The position numbers were made by a program, and so were the translations under genes. The notes beneath the pieces were generated by a model. It was given only the letters and a program-made list of their open reading frames with translations, ran no database searches and was not told the DNA's origin. This document shows positions 8,481-16,299 of a stretch of DNA of 20,272 nucleotides, piece by piece. The first letter of the stretch is position 1, and every line of letters starts with the position of its first letter. Origin of the DNA: Treponema sp. (GTDB taxonomy: Bacteria; Spirochaetota; Spirochaetia; Treponematales; Breznakiellaceae); assembly GCA_031269405.1 (NCBI GenBank), contig JAISZE010000139.1, forward strand, positions 1 through 20,272, in the 5' to 3' direction.

Positions 8481-9590
8481 TCAATACGCGGAATTGTTCT
8501 CCTTAAACAATTCATAAGCCCTTTTGTACGTCTGGTCGTCCGGGAACCGCTTTAACAATTCCGCTATGGCGTCCTGATAAATGGTGATATCAACCCGGTC
8601 TCTCAAAGTGAACGGGGCTGTCCATTCAAAGTTGCCCAAAGCAAGATTTGTTTCGACAAGGGCTTCGATCTTGTTAAACAAAGGATCGGGACTTACCGGA
8701 TTTCTAAAGTTAACAAGCTGGCCGCTTGCAAACTCCTTCTCGGTAGCGAAATACCGCACCACATTTTCCCGCTTCTGCTGGGTGTATTCGGTAACGGCGT
8801 CCACAATTTTGTCCGTATCGTCCTTGTAATCATGTTCAGCCCGGAGCAGGGCCCGGAGAACAGCCACATAAGGGTCGCGGTTCTCTTTAATCCCATCTAT
8901 GTTTGCCGTTAGGCGGCAGCAGATATAATAAGGAAGATATTCGGCAAGATCGAATGCCTCCTTGCAGCCTGCGTCTTCGGCCATCCAGACACGTTCGGTC
9001 GTAAGAAATCCGCCGTCTACTGTTCCCTTCTTGATAGACTCAAGAGTAAGGCTGTTGTTATCAAACTGGACAAACTCAAAGCTGTTAATGTCAAAGCCCG
9101 GCTCCTTCTCGAAAATTCGCAGGAACTGATAGGTATTGACGCTGTTAGGGTTGCCGACAATCTTTTTGCCCTTCCATTGGGCAGGATCGCGGAAATCCAC
9201 ATCTTTGTTCTGCGGGCTCACTACAAGGGAAGATCCCTCTACCGCTACGCCGCCTATAACCACATGATCGCTGCCTTTAGCCAGGAACGATATTGGCGTG
9301 GAAAACGGGAATATGTCGAGCTTCCTGGTCGCCACAGCCGCAAGGCCTGAGTTTACCGTATCGACGGAAATAAGTTCGACGTTAACCCCTTCTTCATCGT
9401 AATAACCGAGTTTTTCAGCAGCCACAACCAGAGCCGGCCTGACCGCGTCCTCGACTATCAGCCCTATCTTGATAACAGGCAAGGCGGCGGCCCCTTCCTT
9501 TTTCTTACAAGCTGTAAGAACAGAAATTGCCGCAAAAGTGACAATGATAATGAATATCATTCCGAAACGCAGTGCGTTTTTCTTTTTCAT
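8481..9590 (-). CDS. Substrate-binding lipoprotein of NitT/TauT-type ABC importer
   Basis: I place the start at ATG 9590, six bases after GGAG, giving 369 residues that begin MKKKNALRFG. A lipoprotein signal follows, with a hydrophobic core at about 10-24 and lipobox LTAC (Cys28). It is expected to be anchored outside the inner membrane. The mature part has the NMT1/SsuA-like fold signature: an opening IKIGLIVEDAVRPALVVAAE, then a segment LGYYDEEGVNVELI, which in this family describes a periplasmic protein for small organic or anionic ligands. It lies between the NifB-like and NifD-like genes, while its ATPase and permease are encoded after NifK. This interleaving ties the importer to the reductase. 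The ligand is unknown. Confidence 0.85.
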   Translation of the reverse strand: MKKKNALRFGMIFIIIVTFAAISVLTACKKKEGAAALPVIKIGLIVEDAVRPALVVAAEKLGYYDEEGVNVELISVDTVNSGLAAVATRKLDIFPFSTPISFLAKGSDHVVIGGVAVEGSSLVVSPQNKDVDFRDPAQWKGKKIVGNPNSVNTYQFLRIFEKEPGFDINSFEFVQFDNNSLTLESIKKGTVDGGFLTTERVWMAEDAGCKEAFDLAEYLPYYICCRLTANIDGIKENRDPYVAVLRALLRAEHDYKDDTDKIVDAVTEYTQQKRENVVRYFATEKEFASGQLVNFRNPVSPDPLFNKIEALVETNLALGNFEWTAPFTLRDRVDITIYQDAIAELLKRFPDDQTYKRAYELFKENNSAY

Positions 9591-9634
9591 TTTATTCTCC
9601 TTTAAAATAAAATTTGAAAACCAACAAACCCTGA

Positions 9635-9661
9635 TTAGCGGCAACAGTATTTCTTTTTCAT
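9635..9661 (-). CDS. Possible 8-codon leader ORF with tandem Cys codons
   Basis: ATG at 9661 opens MKKKYCCR and stops at TAA. It has an AAGGAG ribosome-binding site eight bases upstream. The start region closely resembles that of the downstream lipoprotein gene (AAGGAG, then ATGAAAAAGAAA), so it may be a leftover of a local duplication. The adjacent TGT TGC codons would suit a cysteine-sensing leader. No mutually exclusive hairpins were recognised, so this stays tentative. Confidence 0.3.
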   Translation of the reverse strand: MKKKYCCR

Positions 9662-9690
9662 GTTATGCTCCTTATAAAAATTAAGCTGCT

Positions 9691-10989
9691 TCAAAGTATG
9701 GGCAGTAAAATTTCGTTTTTTTGCGCCATACAATGCTCTGCGGCTGTTTTTACCGCTTCTTCGACTTTGTTATACGTCATATACGCTCGTATGCCCTTTG
9801 ACTCAAGAGTGTACCTCGGGGCCTCGCCTATGCGCAAAGCAATAACACCGGCGCAGCCGGCAAGTGTTTCAATAAGCGCGGCTATTTTGCTTTCATGATC
9901 GTAACAGCCCGCTTTTCCCTGACAGAACTGAGAAACCTGCCGCCGTTCGACAAAGCTGATCCTGCCGTTGTCCCAGGTGTATATAAAAAATTCTTCGGCA
10001 TGCCCAAAATGCTGATCCACTAGCTTGCCGTCCCTTGTGGCTACGGCGAAGATCAGGGGCTTGTCCGCGGCGTCTTCATTTTCATCTCCTCCTTTACAAG
10101 CCGGACAGGCCGGCGCTGCTTGAGAAACCGTTTTCGTCTCCTGTTCCGCGTAAAGGCGGGATACATCCTGGTGAAGCGGCCCCACTGCGTCAGCCCGGCA
10201 CTGCTTGCAATGGTACATCTGGGGCAGTATCGTTTCGCACTGTTTCCTCATAGCCGACAGTTCCTGGTTGCTGACCAGAGGCATGTCTTCAAAGACGCTC
10301 CCTTGAACAGGAATAAGCTGCATGATGTTAGTAAGGCATGCGCCGTAACTTTTCACCGTTTCGATGATCGCCGGAATATGGCTTTCGTTTATCCCCTTGA
10401 GCATGACGCAGTTGACCTTGCACACAAGCCCTGCTTCGGCGGCCCGTGCAAGCCCTTCAAGCTGGTTGTTTATCAGAACCGACGCCGCTTCCTCTCCCGT
10501 CAGCCGCTGGCCGTTAAAATCAACAAAGCTGATAATCTCCTTGCCGATAACCGGATCCACGGCGTTTATCGTAACGGTTAAGTGCGAAAGATTAAGAGCA
10601 ACCAGTTCCGGAATATAGCGCGGCAGGAGCAGACCGTTAGTGGACAGGCAAAGAATGATGTTTTTATCTTCCCTGCGGATAAGCTCGAAGGTTTTCCTGG
10701 TCTTCTCAAAATTGGCAAGAGTATCCCCTGGTCCCGCAATGCCTGCAACAGTAAGGTTCCTCATATCCTGCTTTACTCTTCTGAAACGTTCCAGCGCCTC
10801 TTCGGGAGAAAGCACAGACGCGCATACTCCCGGGCGGCTTTCGTTGGGGCAGTCGAATTTGCGGACACAGTAATTGCACTGGATATTGCACCCCGGCGCG
10901 ACGGGAAGATGGATACGGGAAAATTTCCCGCCGCATCCGTTAAAGCAGGGATGCCGCAGCATTTTTGTAAACACCGCCCCTTCTTTCAT
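9691..10989 (-). CDS. NifB-like radical-SAM protein with C-terminal NifX-like domain
   Basis: Starting at ATG 10989 (GGGAG seven bases upstream; ATGA overlap with the Fe-protein stop), the protein has 432 residues. The N-terminal [15 protein letters not shown] precedes a radical-SAM CX3CX2C motif (Cys34, Cys38, Cys41), then [11 protein letters not shown] as in NifB. Further Fe-S ligands are likely in [13 protein letters not shown] (Cys261, Cys264). A linker with a CPAC pair (295, 298) joins a NifX/NafY-type domain at about 311-415, with [13 protein letters not shown]. NifB builds the carbide-centred [8Fe-9S-C] precursor from Fe-S clusters and SAM. Its presence implies that the D-like subunit carries such a cluster. 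MoaA-like alternatives are excluded by the NifB-specific motifs. Confidence 0.9.
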   Translation of the reverse strand: MKEGAVFTKMLRHPCFNGCGGKFSRIHLPVAPGCNIQCNYCVRKFDCPNESRPGVCASVLSPEEALERFRRVKQDMRNLTVAGIAGPGDTLANFEKTRKTFELIRREDKNIILCLSTNGLLLPRYIPELVALNLSHLTVTINAVDPVIGKEIISFVDFNGQRLTGEEAASVLINNQLEGLARAAEAGLVCKVNCVMLKGINESHIPAIIETVKSYGACLTNIMQLIPVQGSVFEDMPLVSNQELSAMRKQCETILPQMYHCKQCRADAVGPLHQDVSRLYAEQETKTVSQAAPACPACKGGDENEDAADKPLIFAVATRDGKLVDQHFGHAEEFFIYTWDNGRISFVERRQVSQFCQGKAGCYDHESKIAALIETLAGCAGVIALRIGEAPRYTLESKGIRAYMTYNKVEEAVKTAAEHCMAQKNEILLPIL

Positions 10990-11861
10990 ATCGCGGCTCC
11001 CGGGGAAGTTACCTTTCCCTGTTCCATTTCCAGAAGGTAGTCCCCCCATTTGCCCGCCCATTGGCGGAGTTCCGCGGTTTCCAGCGGGAAAGGTTCGCGG
11101 GATTCCGTGTGGTTTGCCATTTTCTTCGCAAGAGAACGGTAAACATCGGCCTGGGCCGATTCCGGCGCCGCTTCGATAGTGGTCTTACCCATGAGTTCGC
11201 TCTGGGTAACCGTAATCGAACGGGGAATATACTCCACTACCTGGGTCCTGGTCTGGGCGACAAAATCATCGATGATTTCCCGCGAATAAGGCGGCCCAAC
11301 GGAATTGGCGATTACCCCGCCGAGAAGCGCCCCGCCTGAATGTGAATACTTGCTGATCCCTTTAAAAAGGTTATTTGACGCGTATATCGACATAAAGTCC
11401 GAGGACGAAACGGTAAACACATGTTCCGCTATTCCTTCCCTTATGGGCATGGCAAAACCGCCGCAAACGACATCGCCCAGTACATCGAAAATGACAATGT
11501 CCAGATCCAGTTCTTCGAATACCCGCTGCTGTTTAAAGAGCTCCACAGCTGTAATGATGCCTCTTCCGGCGCATCCCACCCCCGGGGCGGGCCCTCCGGC
11601 TTCGACACAGTAAATCCCGTTAAAACCCTCAAAAATGACATCCCGTGAGTTAACGCTGGATTTTTCCCTGATAGTATCCAGGACAGTGGGAATATACTTG
11701 CCGTCACGCAGGGTATTAGTAGAATCGCTTTTGGGGTCGCAGCCGAACTGCATTACCCTATATCCCATTTCCGACAAAGCAGCGCTCAGATTCGATGTTG
11801 TTGTTGACTTCCCAATACCGCCTTTTCCATAAATGGCGATTTGCGTTGTTTTCTTTGCCAC
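10986..11861 (-). CDS. NifH-like Fe protein (reductase component)
   Basis: The protein is a P-loop ATPase that delivers electrons to the D/K component, with one [4Fe-4S] cluster between two subunits. Motifs, numbered from a TTG two codons upstream of the chosen start, are: P-loop GKGGIGKS (14-21), switch I region GCDPKSDST (42-50), cluster ligands Cys99 (GVGCAGRG) and Cys135 (DVVCGGFAM), and Arg102 at the site ADP-ribosylated in some nitrogenases. I prefer GTG 11861 as the start because GGAG lies seven bases upstream; the TTG at 11867 would be one base from it. The protein then has 291 residues, normal for NifH. It is the promoter-proximal gene of the operon. The sequence is NifH-like, with divergence expected of group IV/Mar-type proteins. 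Confidence 0.9.
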   Translation of the reverse strand: MAKKTTQIAIYGKGGIGKSTTTSNLSAALSEMGYRVMQFGCDPKSDSTNTLRDGKYIPTVLDTIREKSSVNSRDVIFEGFNGIYCVEAGGPAPGVGCAGRGIITAVELFKQQRVFEELDLDIVIFDVLGDVVCGGFAMPIREGIAEHVFTVSSSDFMSIYASNNLFKGISKYSHSGGALLGGVIANSVGPPYSREIIDDFVAQTRTQVVEYIPRSITVTQSELMGKTTIEAAPESAQADVYRSLAKKMANHTESREPFPLETAELRQWAGKWGDYLLEMEQGKVTSPGAAI

Positions 11862-11873
11862 GAACAAACTCCC

Positions 11874-11932
11874 ATATCTTAGTAGTTTACTATGAAATAG
11901 ACCATATAAAATAGATCGATTTACTAAGATAT
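11874..11932. promoter_or_regulatory. 11-bp inverted repeat flanking the reductase 5' leader
   Basis: ATATCTTAGTA (11874-11884) and its exact complement-inverse TACTAAGATAT (11922-11932) are separated by 37 bp. One arm overlaps the predicted transcription start; the other abuts the GGGAG ribosome-binding site of the Fe-protein gene. A smaller palindrome TAGTA-GTT-TACTA (11880-11892) and a near-direct repeat TATgAAATAGA/TATaAAATAGA (11891-11901, 11905-11915) lie between. These could be two repressor half-operators, or in RNA a hairpin presenting or hiding the start site. No regulator is encoded next to it other than the histidine kinase. Confidence 0.6.
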
Positions 11933-11936
11933 AATA

Positions 11937-11965
11937 AATATATCGGCCGGAATTTTTTTTGTCAA
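11937..11965 (-). promoter_or_regulatory. Near-consensus sigma-70 promoter of the reductase operon
   Basis: Read on the minus strand, TTGACA (11965-11960) is followed after exactly 17 bases by TATATT (11942-11937), placing the start near 11930. Upstream of the -35 box are A-tracts of 6, 9 and 8 bases (11969-11995), whose centres are about ten bases apart, as in UP-element or curved promoter DNA. The 5' leader to the GTG start is about 69 bases. No sigma-54 motif of the classical nif type was seen. Confidence 0.75.
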
Positions 11966-12041
11966 GACTTTTTTCGTTTTTTTTTGATTTTTTTTGAAAA
12001 AATTTTGAATTTGCGGATTTCCCCTATACCGGGAGGTTTTT

Positions 12042-12080
12042 ATGTGCCTTTATATAGACAATACGCAATATAGACAATAG
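12042..12080 (+). CDS. Possible 12-codon leader ORF before the histidine kinase
   Basis: GGGAGG lies five bases before an ATG that encodes MCLYIDNTQYRQ and stops at TAG, 28 bases before the kinase start. The ribosome-binding site is far better than that of the kinase gene itself (a weak GGTAAC), so re-initiation from this ORF is conceivable. The ORF coincides with a perfect 11-bp direct repeat, TATAGACAATA at 12053-12063 and 12069-12079 (16-bp period), which may instead be the functional element. Confidence 0.3.
   Translation: MCLYIDNTQYRQ
12053..12079. repeat. Direct repeat TATAGACAATA, 16-bp period
   Basis: Two identical 11-bp copies lie at 12053-12063 and 12069-12079, just upstream of the sensor kinase gene. 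Tandem direct repeats at about 1.5 helical turns could be a binding site for a dimeric regulator, or chance in AT-rich sequence. No clear promoter for the kinase was identified around it. Confidence 0.5.
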
Positions 12081-12108
12081 AAAAATTCTGCTTTATTCTG
12101 GTAACAAT

Positions 12109-14100
12109 ATGAGACGTTCCTTCTTTTTTTCGGTACGGGGAAAGATTTTTATCATTTTTTTTATTTTCATGAGCGTTTCTTTGTTTATAACCTGGTACAC
12201 TATCGGGCACTTGAGCCAAACGGTAATGCTGGGTGAAAAAAAAGCAAAACTCCTGGGAATGGCTGCCGTTCTGGACAGCCTTTTAGGGGAGGATTCTTAT
12301 GACGATATTCTGCGCCGCCGCGGAGCCGCCCAGGCTTCCCGGGCGCAAAAAATCACTATCCTGAACAACGAGCTCAAGGGTATTACCGATAATGTGGCCT
12401 CCGCCTATACGGGTTTGGGGGTGGGGTTTTATTCCCGTGATCTGGACGCCATTCTTACCTATGGACCAGCCGATATCTACAACGATTTTGTAGGGGTTTC
12501 CATAGCGGAGGATCATCCGGGCCGTCAGGTTATGGCCTCGGGAGAGGCTGCGGTAACCACCGGAACTATGGTCCGGGGGGACATCATGAACGCCATGCAC
12601 CCCGTCAGACGGGGCGGTAAGATCATCGGCTACATCTGGGCCAATGAACTGTCCACGAGCATTGAGGGTGAAATCAAGAGCATAACCCGTCGGCTTTATC
12701 TTATCATGGGCCTTGTCTACGGGGGCACCCTCATCCTGGTAATCTTCCTTTCCCGGCGGATAGTCGCGGATGTAAACCACGTCGTAAGCGGGGTCAGGGA
12801 AATGCAGGGCGATCTTTCAAAACGGATTGAAAAAATTCCGGGGGAATTGGGAGAGGTGGTAGAGAGCATCAATGCGATGGCTGGGGCTATAGCCCAGGCC
12901 AACGAAGATCGCCGGTCCCTGATCCTGGCGGAGTCCGCTAATGCCGCCCAGCGGGAATTTCTGGCCCGGATGAGCCATGAGATCCGTACCCCCATGAACG
13001 GTGTCCTGGGGATGACCCGTCTGGCTATGCAGGCCGATTCCCCGGAAAAGCGGTACGAATACCTCAAAAAGATACAGTCTTCCGCCTCCCTGCTCCTGGG
13101 GATCATTAACGATATCCTGGACTTTTCCAAAATAGAGGCGGGCAAACTGGAACTGGATAACCATCCTTTCAACATCACCGAGATGGTTGAAAATATCCGG
13201 GAACTCATCCTCCCCCGGATAGAAGAAAAAGGACTGGAGTTCATTATCTCTGTGGATACGTTGGTTCCCCGGCGGGCCTCGGGGGACGGATTGCGGCTTT
13301 CCCAGATACTGCTCAACCTTTTGGGAAATGCGGTAAAATTTACCCTCCGGGGTTCCATTGTTCTTGAAATGAGCGGGCGGCCCCTGCCTTCGGGCAATTT
13401 GCGGCTGGATTGCAAAATCCGGGATTCAGGGATAGGGATGAACCCGGAACAGCAGGCGGGGCTCTTTAAGCCCTTCGTCCAGGGGGATAGCTCCACGGCC
13501 CGCAAATTCGGCGGTACCGGCCTGGGCCTCTCTATCTGCAAAGCCTTGGTGGAACTCATGAAGGGGGCGATCACGGTAAGCAGCGAGCCGGGAAAGGGCA
13601 GCGTATTTGCCTTTTTTGTGGAGCTTGAGTTTGCGGGAGAGAATGGGGAACCGGCTGCGGAAATCGGGCCGGAGGTGGACAGCCGTCGCTATGACGGACA
13701 TTATTTTCTCCTGGTGGAGGACAACGCTATCAATCAGGAAATCGCCGTTGCGGTCTTTCAGGAACTGGGGGCGGCGGTGGATGTGGCGGAAAACGGGGAA
13801 GAGGGGGTGGCGGCCTTCCTGCGGAAGGACTATTCCTGCATTTTTATGGATATCCGGATGCCTATTATGGACGGCCTTGAGGCGGCCCGCCGGATCCGCG
13901 CCAGTTCCAAGCACGACGCCTCTTCGGTTCCCATTATTGCCATGACCGCCAATGCCATGCAGGAAGACCGGGAGGCCAGCCGGGAGGCGGGTATGAACGG
14001 CCATGTTTCAAAACCCATTGATATTATTGAGATTAAAACAGTACTTTACCAGGAACTTGCCGGGAGGGGAGACCCTCATCTCGCCGGTATTTCCGACTAA
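12109..14100 (+). CDS. Hybrid sensor histidine kinase with extracytoplasmic sensor and receiver domain
   Basis: The 663-residue membrane protein is built as follows: TM1 (about 12-33), an extracytoplasmic Cache-like sensor (about 35-190, with YTGLGVGFYSRDLDAI and DHPGR), TM2 (about 196-215), HAMP (about 215-265), HisKA with phospho-acceptor His290 in MSHEIRTP, and HATPase. The HATPase has an N-box with Asn407, G1 DSGIGM (439-444) and G2 GGTGLGL (468-474). A receiver domain follows, with Glu537/Asp538, phospho-acceptor Asp581, Thr613 and Lys635. No separate response regulator or Hpt domain is encoded nearby, so the output partner must lie elsewhere. It diverges from the reductase operon across 240 bp, and a role in sensing the reductase substrate is only an inference from position. 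The ATG at 12109 gives a sensible signal-anchor start. Confidence 0.92.
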   Translation: MRRSFFFSVRGKIFIIFFIFMSVSLFITWYTIGHLSQTVMLGEKKAKLLGMAAVLDSLLGEDSYDDILRRRGAAQASRAQKITILNNELKGITDNVASAYTGLGVGFYSRDLDAILTYGPADIYNDFVGVSIAEDHPGRQVMASGEAAVTTGTMVRGDIMNAMHPVRRGGKIIGYIWANELSTSIEGEIKSITRRLYLIMGLVYGGTLILVIFLSRRIVADVNHVVSGVREMQGDLSKRIEKIPGELGEVVESINAMAGAIAQANEDRRSLILAESANAAQREFLARMSHEIRTPMNGVLGMTRLAMQADSPEKRYEYLKKIQSSASLLLGIINDILDFSKIEAGKLELDNHPFNITEMVENIRELILPRIEEKGLEFIISVDTLVPRRASGDGLRLSQILLNLLGNAVKFTLRGSIVLEMSGRPLPSGNLRLDCKIRDSGIGMNPEQQAGLFKPFVQGDSSTARKFGGTGLGLSICKALVELMKGAITVSSEPGKGSVFAFFVELEFAGENGEPAAEIGPEVDSRRYDGHYFLLVEDNAINQEIAVAVFQELGAAVDVAENGEEGVAAFLRKDYSCIFMDIRMPIMDGLEAARRIRASSKHDASSVPIIAMTANAMQEDREASREAGMNGHVSKPIDIIEIKTVLYQELAGRGDPHLAGISD

Positions 14101-14164
14101 AGAGCGCGAAGGCTGTCCGCAATTTCAGCCGGACGGTGATCATGCTGAGAGTATAAAACCACTT

Positions 14165-14185
14165 AGGGGCCGGGGCATGGCCCTT
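14165..14185 (+). other. Stem-loop after the kinase gene, weak terminator candidate
   Basis: AGGGGCC and GGCCCTT can pair (7 bp, one G-U) around a 7-base loop, 65 bases after the kinase stop. A second, 5-bp pairing GTCCG/CGGAC precedes it at about 14114-14135. There is no U-run after either, so termination is possible only by another mechanism. Confidence 0.3.
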
Positions 14186-14209
14186 CGCAACAAATCAGCA
14201 GGAAATCCC

Positions 14210-14238
14210 TTGACAAACTATTTTGGATCCCGCATACT
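14210..14238 (+). promoter_or_regulatory. Probable promoter of the cysteine-synthase operon
   Basis: TTGACA at 14210-14215 is followed after 17 bases by CATACT (14233-14238), a four-of-six match to TATAAT. This puts the start near 14245, in the 230-bp gap before the glutathione-transferase-like gene, and gives a leader of about 85 bases. The perfect -35 box supports it. Confidence 0.55.
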
Positions 14239-14246
14239 TTTTATAT

Positions 14247-14263
14247 CCTATATATTTAATAGG
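14247..14263. promoter_or_regulatory. Inverted repeat CCTAT-N7-ATAGG at the operon start site
   Basis: This 5-bp inverted repeat with a 7-base spacer sits at the predicted +1 of the cysteine-synthase operon, in an AT-rich stretch. Its position suits a repressor operator. Rrf2-type regulators of sulfur metabolism use short symmetric sites in similar places, but no such regulator is encoded here and the match is only by form. Confidence 0.3.
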
Positions 14264-14330
14264 TATACTATGTTATCCGTTATTCCCAATAGAATTGATG
14301 AATAATATGGATAATAAGGAAGGAGTTAAG

Positions 14331-15347
14331 ATGCCGTACAAAACTGACTGGTTGAAAGACGAAAAAAGCAGCCTCCCTGGGGCGTTTGTCAGGCAGCCCA
14401 ACAGGTTTACCACTCCCTTTGGAACCGGTCCCGGGGAACTGCCTGTTGAAAGCGGACGCTACCGCCTCATCTGGTCCGCCGCCTGTCCCTGGGCGACACG
14501 GCAGATGATCGCCCGCAGCCTTCTGGGACTGGAAGACGCGGTAAGCTCGGGACTTGTAGACCCGGTCCGTCCCCGCCCGGACGCTGAAGGCGCCAGGCCC
14601 ATACCTGGGGAAGTCGATATGCCCAAGGATTTGCGAGGTTTCAGGCTGGACTGGGCCTTTACGCTGGACCCCGGCAGTACGGACCCGGTACTGGGGGTAA
14701 AGTACCTGAGCGACCTTTATCTGAATGCAGATCCCGGATATACCGGACGTTTTACCGTGCCTGCTGTGGCGGATATTGCCTCCAAAAAAGTAGTTAACAA
14801 CGATTATTTTAATTTGACCTACTACTGGGAAACCGTCTGGAAACCCTTTTACAAGGAAGGCGCCCCGGACCTGTACCCCGAAAAACTGCGGGAGAAAATC
14901 AACGCCCTTAACGAGGTGATCTTCCACGAAATCAACAACGGCGTATACAAAGCCGGTTTTGCCCGGACCCAGGCCGCCTACGAAGACGCCTTTGCCCTGG
15001 TTTTTAAGCGCCTTGACTGGCTCGACGGCAGGCTTTCGGAAAGCCGCTATCTTTTCGGCAGCGCCCTTACGGATTCCGATATACGGCTCTATGTTACCCT
15101 GGTCCGTTTTGACTTCGCTTATTACAACGTTTTCCGTCTGAACCGCCAGAGGTTAAGGGATTTCCCTAATCTCTGGGGCTATACCAGGGACCTGTACCAG
15201 ATACCGGCATTCGGGAAAAACACCCTTTTCGATCACATCAAGAAGCATTACCACATCTGCTGCGATCCGGGGAACCAGTTCGGAATTGTCCCTGTAGGGC
15301 CGGAAGAAGCTGTTTTTAACACAGCCCATGGACGGGGGGGACTATGA
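14331..15347 (+). CDS. Xi-class glutathione transferase / glutathionyl-hydroquinone reductase-like
   Basis: I start at ATG 14331 because AAGGAG lies five to six bases upstream. The open frame extends 36 codons further upstream, but through the predicted promoter. The 338-residue protein has the ECM4/YqjG layout: a long N-terminal segment, a thioredoxin-fold part with active-site Cys52 in AACPWATR (the family usually shows CPWAHR), then an all-helical C-terminal domain with [19 protein letters not shown] (about 240-260). The family removes glutathione from glutathionyl-hydroquinones and related conjugates. Its stop overlaps the ATG of cysteine synthase (ATGA), indicating linked expression. Whether this organism makes glutathione is not known from the window, so another thiol could be the partner. 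Confidence 0.82.
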   Translation: MPYKTDWLKDEKSSLPGAFVRQPNRFTTPFGTGPGELPVESGRYRLIWSAACPWATRQMIARSLLGLEDAVSSGLVDPVRPRPDAEGARPIPGEVDMPKDLRGFRLDWAFTLDPGSTDPVLGVKYLSDLYLNADPGYTGRFTVPAVADIASKKVVNNDYFNLTYYWETVWKPFYKEGAPDLYPEKLREKINALNEVIFHEINNGVYKAGFARTQAAYEDAFALVFKRLDWLDGRLSESRYLFGSALTDSDIRLYVTLVRFDFAYYNVFRLNRQRLRDFPNLWGYTRDLYQIPAFGKNTLFDHIKKHYHICCDPGNQFGIVPVGPEEAVFNTAHGRGGL

Positions 15348-16270
15348 GTATAATAGTACAGAACGCCGCGGAACTTATCGGGAACACCCCCATAGTGCGG
15401 CTTAACCGGCTTGTCCCGCAAGGCAGCGCGAATGTATACGTAAAGCTTGAAAGCTTTAATATCGGAGGCAGCGTTAAAGACCGGATAGCCCTGAATATGA
15501 TCAACAAAGCTGAGGCCGAAGGGAAGATAAAGCCCGGCGACACGCTGCTGGAGGTTACCAGCGGCAACACGGGAATAGGAATCGCCCTGGTAGCGGCGGT
15601 GAAGGGCTACAAGGCGGTTATCGTTATGGGCGATAACGTGAGCATTGAACGCCGGCAGTTGATGCGGGCCTACGGAGCTGAGGTGGTGATCGTGTCCGCC
15701 CAGGGGGGTATTAAAAATTCTTTTGACAAAGCCGCTGAGCTCAAGGCCAAATATGGTTATTTTGAGGTAAAACAGTTTGAAAACCCGCACAATCCCGAAG
15801 CCCATGTACTCACTACAGGTCCGGAAATCGTCAAAGCCTTTGACGGCAAAATCCCCGATGCCTTTGTGTCCGGAATCGGGACAGGAGGCACTATTACCGG
15901 AGCAGGAGCTTACCTCCGTAAAAGTAAACCTGATATAAAAATCGTTGCGGTGGAACCCGACGCCTCCCCTGTGTTAAGCGGCGGCGAGCCCGGGCCCCAT
16001 GCGATTCAGGGCATAGGCGCCGGAATTATTCCGCAAGTGCTGGACAGAACTATATATGATGAGATCATCAGGGTCGCCAATGACGAAGCGGTGCGGACTG
16101 CCCGGCGCCTTGCGGCTGAAGAAGGACTGCTCCTGGGCTTTTCCTCAGGCGCAGCGGTTTTCGCAGCCCTTAAAACCGCGGAAAAGCTGGGGCCCGGAAA
16201 GCAGGTTCTTACCATCGCCCCGGACACAGGGGAACGTTACCTTTCCACGCCGCTTTACCGTTTTGAGTGA
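15344..16270 (+). CDS. cysK: Cysteine synthase (O-acetylserine sulfhydrylase)
   Basis: The 308-residue PLP enzyme makes L-cysteine from O-acetylserine and sulfide in the cytoplasm. It shows the opening [17 protein letters not shown] lysine Lys45 in GGSVKDR, substrate loop TSGNTG (72-77), phosphate-binding GIGTGGT and the closing [13 protein letters not shown]. Length is normal for CysK/CysM. The sequence [10 protein letters not shown] replaces the commoner MPETMSIERR, so substrate preference could be shifted. It is coupled to the preceding transferase gene and to the following phosphoribosyltransferase gene (GTGA overlap possible). Its presence close to the nitrogenase-like island makes a sulfur-scavenging neighbourhood plausible. 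Confidence 0.93.
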   Translation: MSIIVQNAAELIGNTPIVRLNRLVPQGSANVYVKLESFNIGGSVKDRIALNMINKAEAEGKIKPGDTLLEVTSGNTGIGIALVAAVKGYKAVIVMGDNVSIERRQLMRAYGAEVVIVSAQGGIKNSFDKAAELKAKYGYFEVKQFENPHNPEAHVLTTGPEIVKAFDGKIPDAFVSGIGTGGTITGAGAYLRKSKPDIKIVAVEPDASPVLSGGEPGPHAIQGIGAGIIPQVLDRTIYDEIIRVANDEAVRTARRLAAEEGLLLGFSSGAAVFAALKTAEKLGPGKQVLTIAPDTGERYLSTPLYRFE

Positions 16271-16299
16271 GGACGCTTCATGTGGAAATAGTGCCTGAA

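Noticed and set aside
5498..11861. Classical Mo nitrogenase for N2 fixation
   Set aside because: NifD Arg96, Gln191, His195 and His442 equivalents are missing, there is no NifE/N/V/Q, the order is not HDK, and no sigma-54 promoter was seen.
5498..11861. Chlorophyllide/protochlorophyllide or F430 (CfbCD) reductase
   Set aside because: Those systems do not need NifB or carry a cofactor-type cysteine at the Cys275 position; here a NifB-like gene and both D and K subunits with full P-cluster cysteines are present.
11953..11998. Bidirectional terminator made of the T-runs between the Fe-protein and kinase genes
   Set aside because: No GC-rich stem precedes the T-runs; on the minus strand they form A-tracts directly upstream of a consensus -35 box.
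12717..13574. Long antisense open frame inside the kinase gene
   Set aside because: It is rich in Ser, Arg and Pro with no domain, and lies fully within a complete multi-domain kinase on the other strand.
14101..14330. SAM-type or other riboswitch before the cysteine-synthase operon
   Set aside because: I could not find the conserved helices; only a promoter, short stems and a small inverted repeat are supported.
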